Assembly (NCBI GenBank): GCA_032191485.1
Contig: JAVDOI010000002.1
Span: 2,006,860 to 2,070,859 of the forward strand
Reading direction: 5' to 3'
Source of the DNA: Leptoclinus maculatus
Taxonomy: Eukaryota > Chordata > Actinopteri > Perciformes > Stichaeidae
Length of the DNA stretch: 64,000 bases
The notes under the pieces were generated by a model. The model was not told where the DNA came from. It saw only the letters and a list, made by a program, of their open reading frames with translations, and did no database searches. Numbering within the stretch: position 1 is the first letter of the stretch; each line of letters begins with the position of its first letter. The translations under genes and the position numbers were made by a program. Below, one piece after another: positions 51,906-62,660 of this stretch.

Positions 51906-54480
51906 CAGTTTACGTCTCTTTCAGTCTGATGGTCTTGTGTTCCTTGGAAGGGTGGGGCGCTTGTCATTTGTTGATGGCTTTTGGCATTTGGAGTTACAAA
52001 GTATTTCATATTAGAATATGTTGGTCGTTTTGGCATTCATTTATTACAGCGAATAATATGTAACTATTTGGCATATGCATTTTGTTATTTGTCATGGACC
52101 AGGGCCTCAAATGCAAGTCTTTATACATTTTGACTCATTTACTAAATGTGCACCCTATTTTTAAAATAGTGCCACAGTTTGGCCCCAATCTAATCTTCTC
52201 AACTCGCTCCAGCATTGTGTTGCAGGCACACATCGCAAAACACATATTCCCTCTCCTCACAGTAAATAACACATAGTGGTTAAATGTTCATTCCTGTGTC
52301 TTCCGCAGTGATGTGACTGGATTTCATTGATCGCTGCAGGCAAACAGATAAGCAGTGTCTTGAAGCTCCAGGTGTTGAAATCTCCAGCAGCAGTCGGTAA
52401 CCGAGGAAAGTGTGTCTCATCACACCGATGGAGGATTTGTTGAAGCATCATAGCGTCCCCTGGCGGCCATGTTGGAAGATTACCATGCTTTTCCAGCACT
52501 GTTGCCCTGAAAAATCCAAATCACACTGCCCCGACAAAAAAGGGAAAGATGATAATGTGTGACCAATTTATATTTACATACTTTACTCACAAAACGATCA
52601 AGTGTGTCATGGCATATTTATGAAACTATACTTACAGATCATGAATATATTAGGTGAAATATAATATCACAGCATGTATTTAACAGCTCAACAGCGGGTG
52701 AAACACTTGTAAACCATGCAAAATGAATGTGATGAACTCATTCCATTTCACACTTGTTGAAATCATTTTTTCTGAAGTTCTTCCTGCTGTCGTCTTTGTC
52801 TCACCCTCTCTCTCTTTCTCCAGTGCACTTCTTCTCTGAATCGCTGAAGGTCAGCTGCAAACTCAAGAGGAGAATATAGCAAGATATCTTTCTCATTCTA
52901 ATTATATGTGACCCAAGATTAACTTTTTTTGCAAAGTCTTCATTTCTGGGGGCCTTTTTAGATTTTTCTTCTTTTTTCTTATTATTTTTGTGGTTGGAGC
53001 GACTAAGTTGGTGCACAGAAAGTTACATCTGTAATGCACGTAGACTCTAGTCGTTGTTACTGTTACTTGTTACTGTTACAGTGTCACTTTGACACAGTGA
53101 CTCTGACAGAGCCTGAGTGCAGCTAGCAAGTGAAAAAATACATTGTTGACCAAGCGTTTTTGTTAGTTAAATGAATAAAACTCTACACAGGCTGTTGAGA
53201 GATGATGAGAACTTTGGACAGTTAGATGTTTTCCTCATAGATTGCTGCAGGGATGATGTATTTTTGTCACAAGCAGGTTTTATTGACGTATTTCATATCC
53301 TAGAACAAAACGTTGAAATCTCTTTAACTTGTATTAACTACAGACCTTATTTCAGACATCAAACCTAAAAATACTTAACTTTGAGACGAGGGATCCGGAG
53401 GTGGAAAAAATGGAAACTCATTTCCGGGTTAGAACACATTCCTGCACTCTATTACATATAATATTACCTATACATTTCTTAGTCTACTTACATTGGCAAT
53501 CTTTAAAATTTCAGTCCTGGTTGATTTATAATTTCTATTTGAGTGGAAAAAAAATGAAATTTAGCATTCTGGAGTCTTGGGCTCTGTTCCAAATGTTTCA
53601 AGCTATATTTCAGTTGTTTGAGTAGTTACATTTTTTGTTTCACCAAATACATGAATATATCTGGCCACTTGCTAATGTATTCTACCCACTCACTAATAGC
53701 TTATTATTCAAAATATTTATTATCATCATCCTTTCACGTTGTTGTGGCTACCATGTTAGCAAAGACTTGCCTATTAACACATCCAGCAGACAAAAAGCAA
53801 CATAAGCAATCATTCGTAATCTTATTTCTGTCCGCCTGACCAATGTAAGTCCAATGTTCATTCTCATTTTAGCTCCGTTTTTGGTTTTAAGAATTATCAG
53901 GCTCTTTAGCTGCTAAATAGTCCACTAAATCCACCAGCTCGCTGTCGAACAGTAGGATTATCTGAGCTTGCAGCTGCCTGCTGGAAAGGAAGTTGACAGA
54001 TCTCCAAGAGACTTCCTCCATGCATATGCGGGGGGGCTAAACCTTTGTTTATACTCGCACTTGGCGCTGTCGCAAGAGCCTCCGATGGCGCACGAGTTCC
54101 GAGCATGCACAAAGCTGCTAATTTTGCTGTTCGTTGCATTACTCTCGCCAGAGGGATTAAAAAACTAAATAAACTGTAAATAATCAAAAAGACGAGTGTA
54201 ACCCTGTAGGTTTAAACTATACAGTCTATGAGTGCAACCGGCAAACAGCCACAAACCAACCTCCACAATGCCACGGAGGGATTTTAATGATCTGTAGAAC
54301 TCATATCTCATATTCATGGAGATACTTCATTGCCTTTGAACAAGCCCTGATAATAAACAAGTCAAGAATAGTGTCATCACCGCTGATGTCACTAGCTGCC
54401 GTTTCGCACTGGAGCATTATGCGTCATGTTTGCTAGCCAGAGCGGACAGATGTCTACCAGAGTGTGGCATGTGGTAAAGG
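51906..54480. other. Non-coding stretch, no gene recognised
   Basis: A/T-rich unique-looking sequence. A short piece at about 54,205-54,225 (TTTAAACTATACAGTCTATG) resembles the end of repeat family X. No supported gene. Confidence 0.4.
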
Positions 54481-54700
54481 ATGCAAATCAATGTTTTCCA
54501 GCAAAATGCTTAATTTCTAAAATACTGCGAGTCTATTAGCTACCCAGACATTGTGGCAATGGGTCGTCTACCTGCCTGCTGTGTAGTGCAGCTTTATTGT
54601 CGCTATGCAGAAAAAACGCAAATACTTGCAAAGCAAACGAGTAAAAGCACATTGTTGAATGTATTAACTTCTGACCATTTTCACAATTTGTAAATTATAT

Positions 54701-54706
54701 TTTATT
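54701..54706 (-). terminator. Polyadenylation signal AATAAA of lectin unit A
   Basis: AATAAA on the minus strand lies about 212 bases after the stop codon, in A/T-rich sequence. Confidence 0.6.
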
Positions 54707-54917
54707 CTGATTATAGTTCACAGAAAAAAAGTGCTAAATTCATACACATGCTTTTTTTTTTAATCTATTGAAAGAAGTGCATTTTTTCTTCCACTATTCA
54801 CAACTACCTTCATCAAAAACTTAAAAAATAGACAGCACACAATCCACTTACAGTAATAACAGAATTGACACATGAACCTTAGAGGAAGAAGAAGACTTTG
54901 ATGAAGAATGAGATTCA

Positions 54918-56367
54918 TTAGAAGCGCTTGTAACAGAGGAAGTTCCTTTTCTCCTCGCATCCCCTTGTCTCGAAGAGCGTGGTTCTGTTCTTCACCAGGA
55001 TGCCGCAGAACCTCTGACTCTGGCAGCTTTGAATATCCTCATACTGCACTGGTTCTCCTCCCATCCACAGCCACTGACCAGCCAGGTAACGCAGGCCCGT
55101 CCACACCTGCCAACATTAATCAGAGAGCTGTAAGCGCCGGAGGAAGAGTTGCTTGAAAACACACGCACGCATTAGTAGAAAACCGTCCGACCTCATTAGT
55201 AGTTGCCCATTGTGCCTTCTCACGTGCAAAGACGTGGTCATCTGAAGTGAGCAGGGTGGCCAGGTCATAGCGGTGGTTCTGGTAAGCAGTGGCCGGCTTG
55301 CTTGAGTCCACCGCCTCCAGAGCCCTGCAGTGCGTTAATGCCTGCTCCCAAGTCCTCATCTTCTTCACCAGAACCAGCATCTCCTTGTTACACATGCAAC
55401 TCTGTACGTAATGTACGTTACAGTGTTTGCTCTCCCATTTCTCCACAAATGGCCTCTTAAAAGCACAGTCCTCGCCATCTTTTGGATTATCTGCAATAAG
55501 TAGGAGAAGTGGGGGCACTTTGACTGGATTCAAGTCTCAAATATAAGAGTTTGAGTCAGAACATTGACATCCCACATTTTCCTGTGCATTTTGCATCATT
55601 CGAAGAGATAGTAGAGAATTTACAGGATTTGAGGAGATAGAGATGCAACAAAGGTCCCTTGCCGGATTTTATTTGCTGAGGTTGCAAATACGTGGCCGGC
55701 CTCTGGACCAAGCCCTTAAACAATGTGATATCCTTGATTACGTGTTAACTAGTGAATATTTGAAGCAAAAACATTAAAAATGGAAATTTGAACCTTCTCC
55801 CTCGACTAAGAAAATAACTGCTAAACCTCCCCCTGAATGTCTTAAAATAACACAACTAAAATTCATTTAGACATGAATAACTACAAGTGCATGAATAATT
55901 GAATACTATATATTATATCATAACACCAAATATGTTAAGGGATGATTTTCTTTTGGCAAATCAAGAACTGAAGGCAAGTAACAAAATGATTGATTGCAAA
56001 CATAAAAAATGATGTGAATATAGTATATATATATAATATATATGCAAGTTACATGCTTGCCCTACTTACTATCCTGCCAGATGGTGAAGTCGGCTATCTC
56101 GTCTCTTCTGGACCATTTCCACTCAGAGGTTGAATTCTCGCGGTATAAACCGATCCATCCCCGACCATAGAAAACGTCCCGATTCTCTTTTTCACCATTG
56201 ATGGTCACCAGGTCAGTATCCTCGTCTCTGCAGTGGGCCTGTGCCTCTTTCCAGGACATCCAGTGATTGTGGTGTATAACGTTCTCAGTTCTCAGGCCTT
56301 GGTCATCCCCACACACAGCAGGAAAGACCAGCAGCAGGGGAAATAGAATGCAGATTTTCTTCATCAT
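54918..56367 (-). CDS. Secreted C-type lectin with two CTLDs (intact unit A)
   Basis: Three coding exons join in phase: 56,367-56,070, 55,490-55,192 and 55,106-54,918 (TAA). The donors are GTAAGT and GTCGGA and the acceptors TTGCAG and GGCAG. They give 261 residues. The start MMKKICILFPLLLVFPAVCG is a signal peptide. CTLD1 spans about 29-133 (WKEAQAHCR, WIGLY, WKWS, GEDCAF). CTLD2 spans about 134-258 (TWEQALTHCR, DLATL, VWTGLRY, QWLW, CEEKRNFLCYK). There is no membrane segment, so the product is probably secreted. N-glycosylation sequons lie at N78 (NST) and N239 (NRT). Neither domain has an EPN or QPD calcium/sugar motif: NPKD stands near that place in CTLD1, and WES replaces WND. Classical calcium-dependent sugar binding is therefore unlikely. 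Teleosts carry many such mannose-receptor-like lectins, often immune-related; the specific role is unknown. The track-like upstream GTG is not used; the first ATG is chosen. Confidence 0.87.
55193..56069 (-). other. Intron 2 of lectin unit A (55,491-56,069), with neighbouring exon 3
   Basis: The intron proper is 55,491-56,069, phase 1, donor GTAAGTAG, acceptor TTGCAG; exon 3 covers 55,490-55,192. A (TA)n-like patch lies at 56,021-56,043. The segment from about 55,692 upwards is duplicated in unit C, where it is joined directly to sequence from beyond the gene's 3' end. Confidence 0.65.
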
Positions 56368-56394
56368 GTTGTCCACAGGAACGATTCCATATAC

Positions 56395-57470
56395 CTGAAG
56401 TTACATGTGGATTTTTTGAGCATTCATATTTAGTTCAACTATGCAACCTTTTTCAAATGTGAATGAACTGATAGAGCTGGCTTGTAACGCTGAACTTTTT
56501 AATATTTATATTTAATTCATGTACTGTGTTTCACTTTGTGCCATGCATTCTCAGAGTGATGTCTTATACCTTGACTAATTATGATGTGAATAACTCCATC
56601 CACACAAAATAAATAAATAAATAAGACAATCAGTTGGTAAACAGCTAAACTGCCTTACAGCCGTTATCAGAGATATCAGACATCGCTTTTAGTCACAGCA
56701 GGTTAAACCATTCATTAGACTGTTCCAACTATCACATTTTAGCTAAATAGTCCCCTTGACAACTGTCAATAATGAGGTCTGTGGTTTATTCAGATTGCCA
56801 CTGAGACATTGCCTCTTGAAAAGGTTGCTGCCGAGTTATTTTTAAATGAGTGTTTTTATGCTTTGCCCAACAAAATTCCACTCAACACACTGTTTAGCAT
56901 GGCTAGATTGCGCAATTGGTAAAGATCGGTAAATGATTTTTGGTCTGAATGAACCCATTTATTGACGCTTCTCCATCTCCAGAATGTCAGCTATTTGGGA
57001 ACTAATTCAAACTGATTATCTTGATATTTTGGCACTTTTAGAAGGCAGCTTTTATAAGCTTGGTGGGTTAAAAGGAGCCTTTCATCATTTCACTTGGAAA
57101 TCACAAGGTTTTCGCTCAAAAGCAACAATATGACACAATCCTGATTACATGACACATTGCCGTAAATGTTAATGCCTCAATGACCAAAGACAGATCTTCA
57201 ATGAGTACTTTACCTTTTAGTACATCTTCCTACCACCTCTGCTACTGATACGTCTCCAACATTTTGAATGCCTGACAGTTTGCTGCTTGGAAGGAAGAAA
57301 TCATTCAAAATTTCCGTTTTTCTTTTTGGAAAATAGTTGGTACAGTCAATATAAAATGAACAGGCTAAATTGTTTGTCAAAACGCTAATATAGTTCTTTA
57401 AGCACTTCGTGTGACATATCATCTGCCGTCTGTGTAGTCTCTGGGGGAATAAACACTCAGCAGCACTCAC
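56395..57470 (-). other. Intron 1 of lectin unit A
   Basis: An intron of about 1.08 kb in the 5' UTR, with donor GTGAGT and acceptor TTCAG. It is closely duplicated in unit C except for about 80 bases (57,310-57,390), which are replaced there by an insertion. Confidence 0.65.
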
Positions 57471-57495
57471 CTTGAACGATGGCAGCAGGAAAGCC
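57471..57495 (-). other. 5' UTR exon 1 of lectin unit A
   Basis: A donor CAAG|GTGAGT at 57,471/57,470 closes a short non-coding exon beginning about 25-30 bases below the TATA box. It should splice to the acceptor TTCAG at 56,395, giving about 27 bases of further 5' UTR before the ATG at 56,367. The exon start is inferred. Confidence 0.65.
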
Positions 57496-57519
57496 TGCTT
57501 TGAATCTCTGTGTTGTCAG

Positions 57520-57526
57520 CTTATAT
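57520..57526 (-). promoter_or_regulatory. TATA box of lectin unit A, with CCAAT boxes upstream
   Basis: The minus strand reads AAATATAAGCTG. Two CCAAT words (plus strand ACCAATCACG at about 57,560 and ACCAATCAGA at about 57,590) lie 35-70 bases upstream in the inverted sense for this gene. The same arrangement recurs in unit C. Confidence 0.65.
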
Positions 57527-57539
57527 TTCATGAGAAAAA

Positions 57540-58498
57540 AAGGCTACAGACTAACAGCACCAATCACGGCTCAGATAGACTTTGACAAGACCAATCAGAA
57601 GTAATCCTGCCACCCATGGAAGCCTGCCAAACACCTCGCAGGTTTATTTTTTTATTACCGAGAATAATGAATGAGATCGATATGCTTGGTTAAAATGAAT
57701 AATTAAATAAGTAAATGTAAACTAATATGCAAAGCTCCTGGTTAGCTCTAGTCGTATATTTACAAATGTGTTATATCCAGCCATGTTCTCCTGAAGGAGA
57801 ATGTCTTTGTTTGTTTGTTTGTTTCTTACATGAATGAATGCCTGAGAGGTTTGTATTTAACAGTATATTGTTTGCATCTTGCAATAAATATTGATATGTT
57901 CTTGATCACTTTGTGTTGTGTCTTTTGCCTTTTCTGTTAAAAAACTATGGGTTTTGAGGCACTGATGGCCTTTCAATGTCATTTATAAATGCTTTATAAG
58001 GCATAGATAGTCCTCACTTTAGATGAGCTCACACAAAATACTTTACTAAGGACTAGTAACTACCTTAATAAATCATGAATTGCAGTATTAATACGCGTTT
58101 ATAAAGCATATATTAACATAATCCCTAACCATTAGTGCATATCTAAATCATTATATATATAAATGCATGAATAATGTACATCTAAATAAGTTATTAATCA
58201 TTTACTAACACTTTATAAATAATCTTATTAATCATCTACAACTCCTTAATTGGTTTGTAAAGTATATAATACTTATTTTACAAATGGGGAATCCATCATT
58301 TATAAAGTATGAAAACACAATAATGAAACACATAATAGACGAGCTTATTAATCAAGAATAAAACATTTATAACTGTTATGAACTGCATACTAATGAATTA
58401 TTAATGTAGGAACAATCCTTTATAAATGATGAATTAAGTGTTTACTCATATTTAACTAATGCTTCATAGTGTGTAGTTATTATAAAGTGTTACCAGAT
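57540..58498. other. Flank of unit A and an A/T-rich dispersed element
   Basis: Positions to about 57,640 carry the unit A upstream region. A GTTT run lies at 57,808-57,824. From about 57,950 to 58,497 a very A/T-rich sequence with many TTTATAAA, TTATTAAT and CTTTATAA words runs to ATTATAAAGTGTTACC, which I recognise as the end of a common fish non-autonomous element. No gene. Confidence 0.55.
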
Positions 58499-58735
58499 GT
58501 TCTTCATCATGTTGTCCACAGGAACGATTCCATATACCTGAAGTTGCATGTGGATTTTTTGAACATTCATATTCAGTTGAACAATGCAACCTTTTTCAAA
58601 TGTGAATCAACTGATGGAGATGGCTTGTAACGCTGGACTATTATATATGGACATTAATTTATGTACTGTGTTTCACTTACTTTGTGCCATGCATTCTCAG
58701 AGTGATATCTTATACCTTGAACGATTATGATCATG
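58499..58735 (-). pseudogene. Lectin fragment (unit B): start of coding exon plus intron 1 piece
   Basis: The segment matches 56,358-56,585 (CTTCATCATGTTGTCCACAG, GAACGATTCCATATACCTGA, TTTTTCAAATGTGAAT, GTGCCATGCATTCTCAGAG). On the minus strand it keeps the acceptor, 5' UTR, ATGATGAAG and about three more codons, then breaks into the A/T-rich element ending GGTAACACTTTATA. The other side jumps into the upstream flank (CGTTCGCTACAGGTC) without exon 1 or promoter. It cannot encode a lectin. Confidence 0.8.
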
Positions 58736-59037
58736 CGTTCGCTACAGGTCACAAGACACCTTACCACCCTCTATGTCTCTCTCTCGTCCTGTCTCTTTTA
58801 GTCGTCTTAATCTCGCCTGTGCTTTCGTGGTTAATCCTAGCAGGAACCCAGCAGCCATAAAAAGCAGAGTTTAACATCCTGGTGTTTAGTCCTTCTCGGC
58901 CATTACACAATGTCATGGTATTTGTTGTTATACAGTACGATTGGCAACCAATGGAAAATCAGATGTGACAAAACAAAAAAAGTAATGCAAGTACTTTATT
59001 ATTAAGTTATTATTAATTACTTTATTAATGATAACGC
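58736..59037. repeat. Lectin unit upstream flank, copy of 62,140-62,400
   Basis: GCGTTCGCTACAGGTC, TCTTTTAGTCGTCTTAATCT, GCTTTCGTGGTTAATCCT and AGAGTTTAACATCCTGGTGT occur in the same order in both places with scattered changes. This shows that the duplicated unit includes sequence well upstream of the promoter. The match resumes at 59,552-59,690 (versus 62,516-62,650) beyond an inserted element. Confidence 0.8.
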
Positions 59038-59551
59038 GGTGTCAAAAAGGGAAATGGGATGGACCCAAATGCAGGTATACACGGGAGCAGAAGGATATTT
59101 AACAGTGATTTTAATGTAGAATACTCCAAAACAAAATTTACAAAGGCGAGTCCAAAAGTGAGTAACTAAAAATCTAAGTTAAACCTAAACGGGCAAAACA
59201 CAAAACAGGATCAGGTAATTCAGACACGTGGTCAAGTGATATTAGCAGGAACACAGCAGAGAACACAGCAGAGAACATAGCAGAGAACATAGCAGAGAAC
59301 ATAGCATGAAGCATGACAGGGATCAAAGCAGGGAACATACCAGGAATCAGAGTAGAACAGATGAACCAACACAGAGACAGAGGAACACAGGGTTAAAATA
59401 CACTGGGGAGGTGCAGGTGATTAGACACAGGAGGATTCAATCAGGGGAGGGGCAGACAATCACAAAGGCGGGAAAACACCGGACACAAGAGGCAGGGAAA
59501 TTCAAAATAAAACAGGAAACCAAACTAAATCAAAACCGAGACCGTGACACC
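59038..59551. mobile_element. Inserted dispersed element with GGTGTCA ends
   Basis: The insert starts GGTGTCAAAAAGGG and ends CCGTGACACC, so its ends are short inverted repeats (GGTGTCA/TGACACC). It splits the duplicated flank, whose halves continue at 59,552. Inside is GGACCCAAATGCAGG and a 14-bp tandem of AGCAGAGAACATAG units (59,250-59,308). The sequence is one of the most common interspersed repeats in fish, probably a solo LTR or a non-autonomous DNA element. Confidence 0.6.
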
Positions 59552-59758
59552 TTCACAGAACTCCAAAGTATCCACACACATTGTATTTTCTATAATAAAC
59601 ACATACAGAAAAACAGTATTACTTTGTGGTTTAACAAGCAGTCAAACTACTTTTTGGAGGTATTTTACTATTATCAACAGTGACCTTAATATCCAATCCC
59701 AGGTATGCTTGGAAATGCAAGGATGACGAGGAGGGCGCCACATGCAAAATTCAACCCT
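59552..59758. repeat. Continuation of the duplicated upstream flank
   Basis: ATCCACACACATTGTATTTT, CTATAATAAACA, TTAACAAGCAGTCAAACTAC and TTTTTGGAGGTATTTTACT recur at 62,527-62,650. The last about 60 bases link unit B flank to unit C. Confidence 0.75.
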
Positions 59759-62044
59759 GCAAAATGCTTTATTTCTAAAATACTGCGAGTGTATTAGCTA
59801 TCCAGACATTGTGGACCACCTGGTTGCCCTTAAACAATGTGATATCCTTGATTACATGTTAACTAGTGAATATTTGAAGCAAAAACATTCAAAATGGAAA
59901 TTTGAACCTTCTCCCTCGACTAAGAAAATAACTGCTAAACCTCCCCCTGAATGTCTTAAAATAACACAACTAAAATTCATTTAGACATGAATAACTACAA
60001 GTGCATGAATAATTGAATACTATATATTATATCATAACACCAAATATGTTAAGGGATGATTTTTTTTTTAAATCAAGAACTGAAGGCAAGTAACAAAATG
60101 ATTGATTGCAAACATAAAAAATGATGTGAATATAGTATATATATATAATATATATGCAAGTTACATGCTTGCCCTACTTACTATCCTTCCAGATGGTGAA
60201 GTCGGCTATCTCGTCTCTTCTGGACCATTTCCACTCAGAGGTTGAATTCTCGCGGTATAAACCGATCCATCCCCGACCATTGAAAACGTCCCGATTCTCT
60301 TTTTCACCATTGATGGTCACCAGGTCAGTATCCTCGTCTCTGCAGTGGGCCTGTGCCTCTTTCCAGGACATCCAGTGATTGTGGCGTATAACGTTCTCAG
60401 TTCTCAGGCCTTGGTCATCCCCACACACAGCAGGAAAGACCAGCAGCAGGGGAAATAGAATGCAGATTTTCTTCATCATGTTGTCCACAGGAACGATTCC
60501 ATATACCTGAAGTTACATGTGGATTTTTTGAGCATTCATATTTAGTTCAACTATGCAACCTTTTTCAAATGTGAATGAACTGATAGAGCTGGCTTGTAAC
60601 GCTGAACTTTTTAATATTTATATTTAATTCATGTACTGTGTTTCACTTTGTGCCATGCATTCTCAGAGTGATGTCTTATACCTTGACTAATTATGATGTG
60701 AATAACTCCATCCACACAAAATAAATAAATAAGACAATCAGTTGGTAAACAGCTAAACTGCCTTACAGCCGTTATCAGACATCGCTTTTACCACTTAGTC
60801 ACAGCAGGTTAAACCATTCATTAGACTGTTCCAACTATCACATTTTAGCTAAATAGTCCCCTTGACAACTGTCAATAATGAGGTCTGTGGTTTATTCAGA
60901 TTGCCACTGAGACATTGCCTCTTGAAAAGGTTGCTGCCGAGTTATTTTTAAATTAGTGTTTTTATGCTTTGCCCAACAAAATTCCACTCAACACACTGTT
61001 TTGCATGGCTAGATTGCGCAATTGGTAAAGATTGGTAAATGATTTTTGGTCTGAATGAACCCATTTATTGACGCTTCTCCATCTCCAGAATGTCAGCTAT
61101 TTGGGAACTAATTCAAACTGATTATTTTGATATTTTGGCACTGTTAGAAGGCAGCTTTTATAAGCTTGGTGGGTTAAAAGGAGCCTTTCATCATTTCACT
61201 TGGAAATCACAAGGTTTTCGCTCAAAAGCAACAATATGACACAATCCTGAATGCATGACACATTGCCGTAAACGTTAATGCCTCAATGACCAAAGACAGA
61301 TCTTCAATGAGTACTTTACCTTTTAGTACATCTTCCTACCACCTCTGCTACTGATACGTCTCCAACATCTTGAATGCCTGACAGTTTGCTGCTTGGAAGG
61401 AAGAAATCATTCAAAATGTAACACTAATGTAGCTCAAGCGCAAGTTCAGTCAGGTAGACACGCATGCATAGTCTCTGTCTCTCCTCTCTTTGTGATTATT
61501 CTATCAGCTGATTGGGGGCGTGCACTTTTAAGTAACCAACCAGATTCGGCACACCGGTTCCTGAAGCCAATCATATCGTTGCTGTCAAAACTTTAAAAGT
61601 GTCCTCCTCTCTGCTGCTGTCAGTTGTCATTTCAGCGAAGCAGACGCGACCCTCCTCCACCCCAGTCACCTCCAGTCAGCGTCACAGTTATGCTCCTGAT
61701 TCATCATCAGATGGCAGCACTCCTTTCACCACCACCACCACCAGTGTCTGGACTCCAGGGGGGATTAGGCCTGATGGACCTCAGTATCCCTGCCTCGGTG
61801 ATAGTACTTCAGCATGGAGTCCAATCGCCAAAGACTTTGCACTTTTCATATTTGATGCCTGTGCAATAAATCATTGTTATAAAACAAGTCTCTCCTGATT
61901 GAAATATAGTTCTTTAAGCACTTCGTGTGACATATCATCTGCCGTCTGTGTAGTCTCTGGGGGAATAAACACTCAGCAGCACTCACCTTGAACGATGGCA
62001 GCAGGAAAGCCTGCTTTGAATCTCTGTGTTTTCATCTTATATTT
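59759..62044 (-). pseudogene. Lectin unit C: promoter, UTR exon and CTLD1 exon kept, exons 3-4 deleted
   Basis: Read on the minus strand, it has a TATA box (62,044-62,036), the UTR exon with donor GTGAGT (61,987/61,986), intron 1, and a coding exon 60,479-60,182 with intact acceptor, ATG and donor GTAAGT. The coding exon differs from unit A by three bases, each changing an amino acid (H32R, Y67N, Q98K). No copy of exons 3 and 4 follows: at 59,811-59,814 sequence equivalent to 54,501-54,556 is joined to sequence equivalent to 55,692 onward. Alone it would encode only about 99 lectin residues and then read through the intron to a stop. It could be a pseudogene or an alternative promoter and first coding exon spliced to exon 3 of unit A. 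Confidence 0.8.
61417..61903 (+). mobile_element. Insertion in intron 1 of unit C, LTR-like
   Basis: Compared with unit A, about 487 bases replace about 80. The insert begins TGTAACACTAATG, holds a TATA-like ACTTTAAAAGTG (about 61,591) and an AATAAA word (about 61,866), and contains a (CCA)n patch (61,731-61,743). Promoter-then-polyA order within about 490 bp suggests a solo LTR, but the end does not show the usual CA. A 99-codon frame across it has no known domain and is probably not a gene. Confidence 0.5.
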
Positions 62045-62660
62045 CATAAGAAAAATCGACAGACTAACAACACCAATCACGGCTCAGATAGACTCTGACA
62101 AGACCAATCAGAAGTAATCCTGCCACCTGCCTGTAGCATTCGCTACAGGTCGCAAAACACATTACACCCTCTCTGTCTCTCTCTCTTCCTGTCTCTTTTA
62201 GTCGTCTTAATCTCACTTGTGCTTTCGTGGTTAATCCTTTCAGAAATCCAGCAGCCATGCCAAGCAGAGTTTAACATCCTGGTGTTCAGTCCTTGGTCCT
62301 TGTAGGCCATTACACAATGTAGTTGTATTTGTTGTTATACAGTATGTTTGGCAACCAATGGAAAACCAGATATGCCAAAACAAAAAAGCAATGAGCAATG
62401 TGAGAAATGTAATCAATCACTCATAGCCAATTACTCGTTGTAAAAGTATTTGCATTATTTTACTAATTGTAAAAGTAAGCTTTACTTATTACTCAACAGA
62501 AAGTACTTTATTGCCTTCACAGAATTCCACAGTATCCACACACATTGTATTTTCTATAATAAACAGATTAACCGTATTACTTTGGGTTTAACAAGCAGTC
62601 AAACTACTTTTTGGAGGTATTTTACTGACCATCAACAGTGACCTTCACCTGCAGTGTTTT
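62045..62660. repeat. Upstream flank of lectin unit C
   Basis: It contains the CCAAT pair (62,070-62,112) shared with unit A and the flank shared with 58,736-59,037 and 59,552-59,690. A short CTGTAGCATTCGCTACAG inverted repeat lies at 62,131-62,148. No gene. Confidence 0.7.

Noticed and set aside
56365..56376. An upstream GTG as a start of the lectin coding exon (three extra residues)
   Set aside because: Vertebrate translation would normally use the ATG pair at 56,367/56,364. The GTG lies in the 5' UTR, and the signal peptide is complete from the ATG.
59306..59683. A 125-codon Arg/Gln/Thr-rich frame
   Set aside because: It spans the boundary between a dispersed element and the duplicated flank, so it cannot be a conserved gene.
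61599..61898. A 99-codon Ser/Thr-rich frame with a TTTTTTSV run
   Set aside because: It lies entirely within an insertion with LTR-like features and has no known domain. It is better explained as repeat sequence.
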